Shown in pieces: positions 1 through 9,870 of a DNA stretch of 64,000 nt. Location of the stretch: contig NC_135714.1 of the NCBI RefSeq assembly GCF_964656455.1, forward strand, positions 166,610,243 to 166,674,242, in the 5' to 3' direction. Numbering within the stretch: position 1 is the first letter of the stretch; each line of letters begins with the position of its first letter. The position numbers and the translations under genes are program-made. The stretch is from Halichoerus grypus (taxonomy: Eukaryota > Chordata > Mammalia > Carnivora > Phocidae). Below the pieces are notes generated by a model, which was not told the origin of the DNA, ran no database searches, and saw only the letters and a list, made by a program, of their open reading frames with translations.

Positions 1-180
1 CGGGTTCCTTACGTGAAACCGAGGGAGAAGGAGTCCGGGCCAGAAGGCTCCTCTCGACTCAGCTCTTGTTACCTGAAGCTAACACTTCGGCTCCATGTGT
101 GCATAGGAATGCTAAGGGCTCCACACTGATTTGGCAGAAAGAAGCCGCTCAAGAACCCCAGCTTCAGCTCGTTCGCCTCT

Positions 181-195
181 CCACAGGGTGGCAGC
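181..195 (+). promoter_or_regulatory. Weak CTCF-like motif, U1
   Basis: CCACAGGGTGGCAGC matches the CTCF core CCASYAGRKGGCRSY at 13 of 15 positions by eye, with mismatches at the fifth and sixth. By rough calculation a match this loose is expected about once per unit by chance on both strands, so it is only a candidate. It is present unchanged at the same offset in all twelve units. Confidence 0.25.
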
Positions 196-2105
196 ATTTT
201 CAAGTCTGCTTGAGTGCAAACCTGGGGAAGGAGTCCCAGCAGAATTCGGAGGGAGAAATAAGCATGGGCAGAAGGCCCCTATGGACTCAACTCTTGTTTC
301 GGGAAACTAGATCGGCTCTCCCGTGTGTGCGTGGAGTCCTCAGTGCCATCCACGCAACGCAAAGGAACAAAACTGTAGAGAACCCGTGCCTCAGCAAAGA
401 TCGCCCTTCCTGAGCGTGCACTTCATCTATTGTGTGTTTTTGTGAAAGCATGAGAAATGGAACCTAAACGTAACTCGGAGTGAGAAGCAGGCGTGGAAGG
501 AAGGCTGCTGTCGACTCACCTCTTGTTTGAGGAGATTAGCACTGCTGTACCCTGTGTGCCTGGATGCCTAGTTCCCAGGCTACTAACACCAAGAATCAAT
601 CCTCTCGAGTGACTGCGCTTGAGTTAACATTGCCGTTCCTGAAGCAGGAGGAATTTGACCCTGCTCGTGTACGAGAGACCGGGGAAAGGGTCCCAGACGT
701 GAAATGGAGTGAGAAACAGGCCGGTGCGGAAGGCAGCTCTCAAGTCACCTCTGGTTTATGAGGCTAGTGCCCTTGCCCCGGGGGTGCCTGCAGGCCTAAA
801 GCCAACCACCTAACTCAAAGGAACAACTCTGTAGGGAATTCCTGCTTCGGCTAAAAGAGCCATGCCTCAGGGTGGACGCATTTTGCTGTGTGCATGCGTG
901 AGCGCACTGCAAGTGAGTCCAAAAGCATTTTCCTTGTGAGACCCAGGCCCCGGAAGAAGCCAGAACACGACTCCCCACTTGCTCCATGAAGCTAGGACTG
1001 CGGCCCCACTTTTGCATGGAAGTCTAACAGCTAGCTTTCTAACTCGGAGAAACAACACTGTAGAGAAACCGTGCTTTAGCTACCGTCGACCTCTCTGTGG
1101 GCGAAGCAGTTTAGGGTGTACTGTGGCTGAGAGCCTGGGGACGGTTTCCATTTCATAATATCGGGGGAGAGACAGGCTGGCACATAAGGCAGATCTGAAC
1201 TCACTACATGGTTATGGGGCTAGTTCCGTTGCCCCGTGGGTGTGTGCAGGCTTAAACACAGCCACCTAACTCGAAGGAAAAACTCGGTAGAGAGCCTGTG
1301 CTGCAGGTAAAGGAGCTGCTCCTGAGGGTGCAAGCATTTTGTTGTGTGCGTGCGTGAGAGCACTGCAAGGGAGTCCAAAGCTTTTTGCGAGTGAGACTCA
1401 GGTCCCAGCGAAAGGCAGACCACGACTCCCCATGTGTTTCATCACGCTAGCACGGCAGCCCCACTTTTGCATGGAAGTCTAATAGCTAGCGTTCTAACTC
1501 GAAGAAACAACACTGTAGAGAAGCCGTGCTTTAGCTACCGTCGACCTCTCTGTGGGCGAAGCAGTTTAGGGTGTACTGTGGCTGAGAGCCCTGGGACGGT
1601 TTCAATATCGTAATATCGGGGAGAGACAGGCCGGTACAGAAGGCAGCTCTCAAATCACATCATGGTTAGGGGGCTAGTACCATTGCCCAGGGTGTGTGTG
1701 CAGGCTTAAACACAGCCACCTAACTCGAAGGAAAAACTCGGTTGAGAGCCTGTGCTGCAGGTAAAACAGCTGCTCCTGAGGGTGGCAGCATTTTGTTGTG
1801 TGCGTGCGTGAGAGCACTGCAAGGGAGTCCAGACCCATTTTCCGTGTGGGACTCAGGCCCCGGCAGAAGACAGAACACGACTCCCCACTTGTTTCATGAA
1901 GCTAGCACTGCGGCCCCACTTTTGCATGGAAGTCTAATAGCAAGCGTTCTTTATTATTATTATTATTAAATGTTTTTATTGTTATGTTAATCCCCATACA
2001 TTACATCATTAGTTTTAGATATAGTGTTCCATGATTCATTGTTTGTGCATATCACCCAGTGCTCCATGCAGATCGTGCCCTGCTCAATACCCATCACCAG
2101 GCTAA

Positions 2106-2129
2106 CCCATCCTCCCACCCCCCTCCCCT
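2106..2129 (-). other. G-quadruplex-capable tract in L1 3' UTR (first)
   Basis: C-runs on the plus strand (CCC, then CCC, CCCCCC and CCCC) give four G-runs on the minus strand, the L1 sense strand, with loops of one to five bases. G-rich polypurine stretches are typical of mammalian L1 3' UTRs. The tract recurs in every L1 copy. Confidence 0.6.
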
Positions 2130-2361
2130 CTAGAACCCTCAGTTTGTTTTTCAGAGTCCATCGTCTCTCATGGTTCTTCTCCCCCTCCGATTTTCCCCCC
2201 TTCATTCTTCCCCTCCTGCTACATTCTTCTTCTTCTTTTTTTCTTTCTTAACATATATTGCATTATTTGTTTCAGAGGTACAGATCTGAGATTCAACAGT
2301 CTTGCACAATTCACAGCGCTTACCAGAACACATACCCTCCCCAGTGTCCAACACCCAGTGA

Positions 2362-2386
2362 CCCCATCCCTCCCACCCCAGCCCCC
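2362..2386 (-). other. G-quadruplex-capable tract in L1 3' UTR (second)
   Basis: Five C-runs on the plus strand (CCCC, CCC, CCC, CCCC, CCCCC) are separated by one or two bases. They give five G-runs with very short loops on the L1 sense strand, a stronger quadruplex pattern than the tract at 2106. It is present in all eleven copies; in U9 one run is broken by CCCACACCAG near 47727. Confidence 0.65.
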
Positions 2387-2428
2387 ACTCCAGCAACCCT
2401 CAGTTTGTTTCCTGAGATTAAGAATTCC

Positions 2429-2649
2429 TCATATCAGTGAGGTCATATGATACATGTCTTTCTCTGTTTGACTTATTTCGCTCAGCATGATACCCTCCAG
2501 TTCCATCCACGTCGTTGCAGAGGGCAAGATCTCATTCCTTTTGATGGCTGCATAATATTCCATTGTATATATATATACCCCCTCTTCTTTATCCATTCAT
2601 CTGTTGGTGGACATCTTGGCTCTTTCCACAGTTTGGCTATTGTGGACAT
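2429..2649 (-). pseudogene. L1 ORF2 C-terminal fragment, frameshifted
   Basis: On the minus strand the frame ending at TGA (2431-2429) reads YTMEYYAAIKRNEI and then WMELEGIMLSEISQTEK, the signature C-terminus of mammalian L1 ORF2. Further upstream the L1-like residues (IAKLWKEP, PPTDEWIKK) lie in a different frame. The switch falls at a (TA)6 run at 2566-2577, so dinucleotide gain or loss broke the frame. Only about 70 codons of ORF2 are present, with no endonuclease or reverse transcriptase domain, so the element cannot move on its own. The same fragment recurs in all eleven L1 copies. Confidence 0.9.
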
Positions 2650-3347
2650 TAATAGCAAGCGTTCTAACTCGGAGAAACAACACTGAAGAGAAACCGTGCT
2701 TTAGCTACCGACGACCTCTGTGTGGGAGGAAGCAGTTTAGGGTGTACGGTGGGTGAGAGCCTGGGGACGGGTTCCGTTTCCTAAAATCGAGGGAGAGACA
2801 GGCCGGAGAGAAGGCAGCTCTCAACTCACACCATGGTTATGGGGCTAGTACCGTTGCCCCGGGTGTGTGTGCAGGCTTCATGAAAACCGCCTGACTCGAA
2901 GGAAAAACTCGCTGGAGAATCCATGCTTCAGCTAAAAGAGCCGCTCTTGAAGGTGGAAGCATTATGTTGTGTGCGTGCATGAGAGCCCTGCAAGGGAGTC
3001 CAAAGCTTTTTGGGAGTGAGCCTCAGGCCCCAGCAGAAGGCAGAACACGACTCCCCATGTGTTTCATCACGCTAGCACGGCAGCCCCACTTTTGCATGGA
3101 AGTCTAACAGCTAGTGTTCTCACTCGAAGAAACAAAACTGTAGAGAAACCCTGCTTTAGCTACCGTCGACCTCTAGATGGAGGAAGTATTACACGGAGTA
3201 CCGTGGCTGAGAGCCTGGGGAACGGGTTCCATACATGAAACCAAGGGAGAAATAGGTCCGGGCAGAAGGCACCTCTGGACTCAGCTCTTGCTACCTGAAG
3301 CTAACACTACTGCTCCATGTGTGCTTGGAATGCTATGTGCTCGACAC

Positions 3348-3409
3348 TGACTGGGAAGAAACAAGCCTGTCAAGAATCCCAGCTGCAGCTCATTCGCCTA
3401 CCAGACTAC
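3348..3409. repeat. 62-bp monomer remnant marking a ~394-bp deletion
   Basis: The landmark spacing drops from 227 to 62 bp. The left part (to about 3397, TTCGCCT) matches 128-177 in half A. The right part (from about 3402, GACTACTAACACCAAG) matches half A from about 576. The intervening 394 bp, about 1.7 monomers, are absent. The same scar is present in every complete unit, at 9126, 15364, 21149, 26934, 32719, 38051, 43376, 48701, 54486 and 59811. The deletion therefore predates amplification of the large unit. The two edges share little sequence beyond a few bases, so an unequal exchange between aligned monomers seems unlikely. Confidence 0.8.
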
Positions 3410-4092
3410 TAACACCAAGAATCAATGCTGTAGCGTTACTGCGCTTTAGCTAACATTGCAGTTCCTGAAGCTGCAGGAGTTGTATAGTGTTCGTGTATGA
3501 GAGACCGGGGAAAGGGTCCCATACGTGAAATGGAGTGAGAAACAGGCCGGTGCGGAAGGCAGCTCTCAACTCACCTCTTGTTTATGAGGCCAGTACCCTT
3601 GCCCCGTGTGTTCCTGCAGGCCATAAGCCAACCGCCTAACTCAAAGGAACAACTCTGTAGAGAATTCCTGCTTCGGCTAAAAGAGCCATGCCTCAGGGTG
3701 GACGCATTGTGTGGTGTGCATGCGTGAGTGCACAGCAAGTGAGTCCAAAAGCATTTTCCTTGTGAGACCCAGGCCCCAGAAGAAGCCAGAACACGACTCC
3801 CCACTTGCTCCATGAATCTAATACCTCGGCCCCACTTTTGCATGGAAGTCTAATAGTTAGCTTTCTAAGTCGAAGAAACAACACTGTAGAGAAACCGTGC
3901 TTTAGCTACCGTCGACCTCTCTGAGGGCGAAGCAGTTTAGGGTGTACTGAGGTTGGGAGCCCTGGGACGGTTTCAATATCATAATATCGGGGGAGGGACA
4001 GGCCGGCACAGAAGGCAGCTCTCAACTCACATCATGGTTATGGGGCTACTACCGTTGCCCAGGGTGTGTGTGCAGGCTTAAACACAGCCACC

Positions 4093-4999
4093 TAACTCGA
4101 AGGAAAAACTCGGTAGAGAGCCTGTGCTGCAGGTAAAACAGCTGCTCCTGAGGGTGGAAGCATTTTGTTGTGTGCATGCGTGAGAGCACTGCTAGGGAGT
4201 CCAAAGCATTTTGCGAGTGAGACTCAGGCCCCAGCGAAAGGCAGAACACGACTCCCCATGTGTTTCATCAAGCTAGCATGGCAGCGCCACTTTCATGGAA
4301 GTCTAATAGCTAGCGTTCTAAGTCGAAGAAACAACACTGTAGAGAAACCGTGCTTTAGCTACCGTCGACCTCTCTGAGGGCGAAGCAGTTTAGGGTGTAC
4401 TGAGGTTGGGAGCCCTGGGACGGTTTCAATATCATAATATCGGGGGAGGGACAGGCCGGTACAGAAGGCAGCTCGCAACTCACATCATGGTTATGGGGCT
4501 ACTACCGTTGCCCAGGGTGTGTGTGCAGGCTTAAACACAGCCACCTAACTCGAAGGAAAAACTCGGTAGAGAGCCTGTGCTGCAGGTAAAACAGCTGCTC
4601 CTGAGGGTGGAAGCATTTTGTTGTGTGCGTGCGTGAGAGCACTGCAAGGGAGTCCAAAGCTTTCTGCGAGTGAGACTCAGGCCCCAGCGAAAGGCAGAAC
4701 ACCACTCCCCATGTGTTTCATCAAGCTAGCACGGCAGCGCCACTTTTCAGGGAAGTCTAATAGCTAGCGTTCTAAGTCGAAGAAACAACACTGTAGAGAA
4801 GCCGTGCTTTAGCTACCGTCGACCTCTGTGTGGGCGAAGCAGTTTAGGGTGTACTGTGGCTGGCAGCCTGGGGACGGTTTCCATTTCGGAATATAGGGGG
4901 AGAGACAGTCCGGTACAGAAGGCAGCTCTCAACTCACTACATGCTTAAGGGGCTAGTTCCGTTGCCCCGTGGGTGTGTGCAGGCTTAAAGACAGCCACT
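4093..4999. repeat. Variable 453-bp dimer block of U1, two copies
   Basis: Two near-identical dimers start at the landmarks 4093 and 4546 and are followed by a distinct dimer type at 5000 (CACTTAACTCGAAGG, GGGAATCCGAGCTGC). This is the only place where the complete units differ by whole repeats. I count 18 CpG in 4093-4545. Confidence 0.88.
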
Positions 5000-5962
5000 T
5001 AACTCGAAGGAAAAACTCGGTAGGGAATCCGAGCTGCAGGTAAAACAGCTGCTCCTAAGGGTGGAAGCCTTTTGTTGTGTGCGTGCGTGAGAGCACTGCA
5101 AGGGAGTCCAAAGCATTTTGCGAGTGAGACTCAGGCCCCAGCGAAAGGCAGAACACGACTCCCCATGTGTTTTACCAAGCTAGCACGGCAGCCCCACATT
5201 TGCATGGAAGTCTAAGAGCTAGCGTTCTAACTCGAAGAAACTACACAGTAGAGAAACCGTGCTTTAGCTACCGTCGACCTCTCTGTGGGCGAAGCAGTTT
5301 AGGGTGTACTGTGGCTGAGAGCCTGGGGACATTTTCCATTTTGTAAAATCGGGGGAGAGACAGGCCGGTACAGAAGGCAGCTCTCAACTCACATCATGGT
5401 TATGGGGCTAGTACCGTTGCCCTGGGTGTGTGTGCAGGCTGAAAGACAGCCACCTAACTCAAAGGAAAAACACGGTAGAGAATCCGTGCTTCAGCTCAAA
5501 CAGCCGCTCCTGAGGGTGGAAGCATTTGGTTGTGTGCGTGCGTGAGAGGACTGCAAGGGAGTCCAAAGTTTCTGCGAGTGAGACTCAGGCCCCAGCAAAA
5601 GGCAGAAGACGACTCCCCGTGTGTTTCATTTAGCTAGCACTGCGGCCCTACTTTTGCATGGAAATCTAATCGCTAGCGTTCTCCCTGGAAGAAACACGGT
5701 AGAGAAACCGTGCTTTAGCTACCATCCACCTCTCTGAGGGAGGAAGCACTTTCCAGGCTACCGTGGGTGAGAGCCTGAGGAACGGGTTCCTTACGTGAAA
5801 CCGAGGGAGAAGGAGTCCGGGCCAGAAGGCTCCTCTCGACTCAGCTCTTGTTACCTGAAGCTAACACTTCGGCTCCATGTGTGCATAGGAATGCTAAGGG
5901 CTCCACACTGATTTGGCAGAAAGAAGCCGCTCAAGAACCCCAGCTTCAGCTCGTTCGCCTCT

Positions 5963-5977
5963 CCACAGGGTGGCAGC
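5963..5977 (+). promoter_or_regulatory. Weak CTCF-like motif, U2
   Basis: Same 15-base candidate as at 181-195, unchanged. Confidence 0.25.
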
Positions 5978-7732
5978 ATTTTCAAGTCTGCTTGAGTGCA
6001 AACCTGGGGAAGGAGTCCCAGCAGAATTCGGAGGGAGAAATAAGCATGGGCAGAAGGCCCCTATGGACTCAACTCTTGTTTCGGGAAACTAGATCGGCTC
6101 TCCCGTGTGTGCGTGGAGTCCTCAGTGCCATCCACGCAACGCAAAGGAACAAAACTGTAGAGAACCCGTGCCTCAGCAAAGATCGCCCTTCCTGAGCGTG
6201 CACTTCATCTATTGTGTGTTTTTGTGAAAGCATGAGAAATGGAACCTAAACGTAACTCGGAGTGAGAAGCAGGCGTGGAAGGAAGGCTGCTGTCGACTCA
6301 CCTCTTGTTTGAGGAGATTAGCACTGCTGTACCCTGTGTGCCTGGATGCCTAGTTCCCAGGCTACTAACACCAAGAATCAATCCTCTCGAGTGACTGCGC
6401 TTGAGTTAACATTGCCGTTCCTGAAGCAGGAGGAATTTGACCCTGCTCGTGTACGAGAGACCGGGGAAAGGGTCCCAGACGTGAAATGGAGTGAGAAACA
6501 GGCCGGTGCGGAAGGCAGCTCTCAAGTCACCTCTGGTTTATGGGGCTAGTACCCTTGCCCCGGGGGTGCCTGCAGGCCTAAAGCCAACCACCTAACTCAA
6601 AGGAACAACTCTGTAGGGAATTCCTGCTTCGGCTAAAAGAGCCATGCCTCAGGGTGGACGCATTTTGCTGTGTGCATGCGTGAGCGCACTGCAAGTGAGT
6701 CCAAAAGCATTTTCCTTGTGAGACCCAGGCCCCGGAAGAAGCCAGAACACGACTCCCCACTTGCTCCATGAAGCTAGGACTGCGGCCCCACTTTTGCATG
6801 GAAGTCTAACAGCTAGCTTTCTAACTCGGAGAAACAACACTGTAGAGAAACCGTGCTTTAGCTACCGTCGACCTCTCTGTGGGCGAAGCAGTTTAGGGTG
6901 TACTGTGGCTGAGAGCCTGGGGACGGTTTCCATTTCATAATATCGGGGGAGAGACAGGCTGGCACATAAGGCAGATCTGAACTCACTACATGGTTATGGG
7001 GCTAGTTCCGTTGCCCCGTGGGTGTGTGCAGGCTTAAACACAGCCACCTAACTCGAAGGAAAAACTCGGTAGAGAGCCTGTGCTGCAGGTAAAGGAGCTG
7101 CTCCTGAGGGTGCAAGCATTTTGTTGTGTGCGTGCGTGAGAGCACTGCAAGGGAGTCCAAAGCTTTTTGCGAGTGAGACTCAGGCCCCAGCGAAAGGCAG
7201 ACCACGACTCCCCATGTGTTTCATCACGCTAGCACGGCAGCCCCACTTTTGCATGGAAGTCTAATAGCTAGCGTTCTAACTCGAAGAAACAACACTGTAG
7301 AGAAGCCGTGCTTTAGCTACCGTCGACCTCTCTGTGGGCGAAGCAGTTTAGGGTGTACTGTGGCTGAGAGCCCTGGGACGGTTTCAATATCGTAATATCG
7401 GGGAGAGACAGGCCGGTACAGAAGGCAGCTCTCAAATCACATCATGGTTAGGGGGCTAGTACCATTGCCCAGGGTGTGTGTGCAGGCTTAAACACAGCCA
7501 CCTAACTCGAAGGAAAAACTCGGTTGAGAGCCTGTGCTGCAGGTAAAACAGCTGCTCCTGAGGGTGGCAGCATTTTGTTGTGTGCGTGCGTGAGAGCACT
7601 GCAAGGGAGTCCAGACCCATTTTCCGTGTGGGACTCAGGCCCCGGCAGAAGACAGAACACGACTCCCCACTTGTTTCATGAAGCTAGCACTGCGGCCCCA
7701 CTTTTGCATGGAAGTCTAATAGCAAGCGTTCT

Positions 7733-8427
7733 TTATTATTATTAGTATTAAATGTTTTTATTGTTATGTTAATCCCCATACATTACATCATTAGTTTTAG
7801 ATATAGTGTTCCATGATTCATTGTTTGTGCATAACACCCAGTGCTCCATGCAGATCGTGCCCTGCTCAATACCCATCACCAGGCTAACCCATCCTCCCAC
7901 CCCCCTCCCCTCTAGAACCCTCAGTTTGTTTTTCAGAGTCCATCGTCTCTCATGGTTCTTCTCCCCCTCCGATTTTCCCCCCTTCATTCTTCCCCTCCTG
8001 CTACATTCTTCTTCTTCTTTTTTTCTTTCTTAACATATATTGCATTATTTGTTTCAGAGGTACAGATCTGAGATTCAACAGTCTTGCACAATTCACAGCG
8101 CTTACCAGAACACATACCCTCCCCAGTGTCCAACACCCAGTGACCCCATCCCTCCCACCCCAGCCCCCACTCCAGCAACCCTCAGTTTCCTGAGATTAAG
8201 AATTCCTCATATCAGTGAGGTCATATGATACATGTCTTTCTCTGTTTGACTTATTTCGCTCAGCATGATACCCTCCAGTTCCATCCACGTCGTTGCAGAG
8301 GGCAAGATCTCATTCCTTTTGATGGCTGCATAATATTCCATTGTATATATATATACCCCCTCTTCTTTATCCATTCATCTGTTGGTGGACATCTTGGCTC
8401 TTTCCACAGTTTGGCTATTGTGGACAT
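7733..8427 (-). mobile_element. L1 3' end, U2 copy
   Basis: Target-site duplications lie at 7717-7732 and 8428-8443. This copy is 695 bp because one GTTT of a GTTTGTTT pair is missing near 8187. Its tail has one GTA in place of TTA. Confidence 0.95.
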
Positions 8428-9870
8428 TAATAGCAAGCGTTCTAACTCGGAGAAACAACCCTGAAGAGAAACCGTGCTTTAGCTACCGACGACCTCTGTG
8501 TGGGAGGAAGCAGTTTAGGGTGTACGGTGGGTGAGAGCCTGGGGACGGGTTCCGTTTCCTAAAATCGAGGGAGAGACAGGCCGGAGAGAAGGCAGCTCTC
8601 AACTCACACCATGGTTATGGGGCTAGTACCGTTGCCCCGGGTGTGTGTGCAGGCTTCATGAAAACCGCCTGACTCGAAGGAAAAACTCGCTGGAGAATCC
8701 ATGCTTCAGCTAAAAGAGCCGCTCTTGAAGGTGGAAGCATTATGTTGTGTGCGTGCATGAGAGCCCTGCAAGGGAGTCCAAAGCTTTTTGTGAGTGAGCC
8801 TCAGGCCCCAGCAGAAGGCAGAACACGACTCCCCATGTGTTTCATCACGCTAGCACGGCAGCCCCACTTTTGCATGGAAGTCTAACAGCTAGTGTTCTCA
8901 CTCGAAGAAACAAAACTGTAGAGAAACCCTGCTTTAGCTACCGTCGACCTCTAGATGGAGGAAGTATTACACGGAGTACCGTGGCTGAGAGCCTGGGGAA
9001 CGGGTTCCATACATGAAACCAAGGGAGAAATAGGTCCGGGCACAAGGCACCTCTGGACTCAGCTCTTGCTACCTGAAGCTAACACTACTGCTCCATGTGT
9101 GCTTGGAATGCTATGTGCTCGACACTGACTGGGAAGAAACAAGCCTGTCAAGAATCCCAGCTGCAGCTCATTCGCCTACCAGACTACTAACACCAAGAAT
9201 CAATGCTGTAGCGTTACTGCGCTTTAGCTAACATTGCAGTTCCTGAAGCTGCAGGAGTTGTATAGTGTTCGTGTATGAGAGACCGGGGAAAGGGTCCCAT
9301 ACGTGAAATGGAGTGAGAAACAGGCCGGTGCGGAAGGCAGCTCTCAACTCACCTCTTGTTTATGAGGCCAGTACCCTTGCCCCGTGTGTTCCTGCAGGCC
9401 ATAAGCCAACCGCCTAACTCAAAGGAACAACTCTGTAGAGAATTCCTGCTTCGGCTAAAAGAGCCATGCCTCAGGGTGGACGCATTGTGTGGTGTGCATG
9501 CGTGAGTGCACAGCAAGTGAGTCCAAAAGCATTTTCCTTGTGAGACCCAGGCCCCAGAAGAAGCCAGAACACGACTCCCCACTTGCTCCATGAATCTAAT
9601 ACCTCGGCCCCACTTTTGCATGGAAGTCTAATAGTTAGCTTTCTAAGTCGAAGAAACAACACTGTAGAGAAACCGTGCTTTAGCTACCGTCGACCTCTCT
9701 GAGGGCGAAGCAGTTTAGGGTGTACTGAGGTTGGGAGCCCTGGGACGGTTTCAATATCATAATATCGGGGGAGGGACAGGCCGGCACAGAAGGCAGCTCT
9801 CAACTCACATCATGGTTATGGGGCTACTACCGTTGCCCAGGGTGTGTGTGCAGGCTTAAACACAGCCACC

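Larger units (their letters stand above)
1951..2649 (-). mobile_element. 5'-truncated L1 (LINE-1) 3' end, U1 copy
   Basis: A 699-bp insertion interrupts a monomer. Read on the minus strand it holds the end of L1 ORF2, the stop codon, a 3' UTR with G-rich polypurine stretches, an AATAAA-type signal and an AAT-rich tail of six TAA/AAT triplets at the low-coordinate side. It is flanked by a 16-bp target-site duplication, TAATAGCAAGCGTTCT, at 1935-1950 and 2650-2665 (15 bp certain, since the outer T may belong to the element). The minus-strand target reads GTT/AGAACG, a plausible relative of the TT/AAAA site cut by the L1 endonuclease. The uninterrupted equivalent site, TAATAGCTAGCGTTCT, is seen in sister monomers, for example just before 1495. 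This copy has a private CATATCACCC near 2048. Confidence 0.95.
1..3222. repeat. Half-unit A of U1 (11 monomers plus L1)
   Basis: Half A and half B both begin with CGGGTTCC, at 1 and 3223, and can be aligned from there. Over the first 104 or so bases I count about 11-12 differences, roughly 89% identity, against about 99% or better between whole units. The last monomer of each half (3120 and 5682) is also of a shared type, with GGAGGAAG and a TACCGTGG..GAGAGCCTG..GAACGGG ending. Half A holds the L1. Without the L1 and its duplicated target it is 2507 bp, or 11 monomers. The same architecture repeats in U2 to U11. Confidence 0.75.
1..5782. repeat. Macrosatellite unit U1 (5782 bp, two variable dimers)
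   Basis: Complete unit: 22 monomers, one 62-bp monomer remnant and one L1 insertion. It is 3 bp shorter than the common 5785-bp form because AAC is missing near 5695, where other units read GGAAGAAACAACACGG. It shares with U2 the variant GAATTCCTGCTTC near 838; U3 to U12 have CCCGC there. A private GCTAGTGCCC occurs near 768. The unit start is simply the window edge and is not a biological boundary. Confidence 0.93.
3223..5782. repeat. Half-unit B of U1 (diverged copy of half A, internally deleted)
   Basis: This half carries the same order of monomer types as half A but has no L1. It has an internal deletion after 3348 and carries the variable dimer block at 4093-4999. If the missing 394 bp are added back, its length corresponds to about 13 monomers, against 11 in half A. 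The extra pair corresponds to one 453-bp dimer. Confidence 0.72.

Noticed and set aside
66..413. 115-codon open frame as a protein-coding gene, repeated 12 times
   Set aside because: It lies inside satellite monomers, has no recognisable domain, no start context or promoter I can support, and its differences are mostly amino-acid-changing.
1935..2665. Independent L1 insertions in each unit
   Set aside because: Truncation point, target-site duplication and frame break are identical in all copies, so there was one insertion followed by amplification.
2202..2686. Several 60-80-codon frames on both strands across the L1
   Set aside because: They are frames of the L1 3' UTR and its antisense, or run across the L1/satellite junction. 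The real L1 ORF2 remnant is short and frameshifted.
4884..4900. CENP-B-box-like site (TTCG, A and GGG present; 8 of 9 key positions)
   Set aside because: About one such one-mismatch site is expected by chance per unit on both strands, and the full consensus match is poor (about 10 of 17). It gives no support for a centromeric role.
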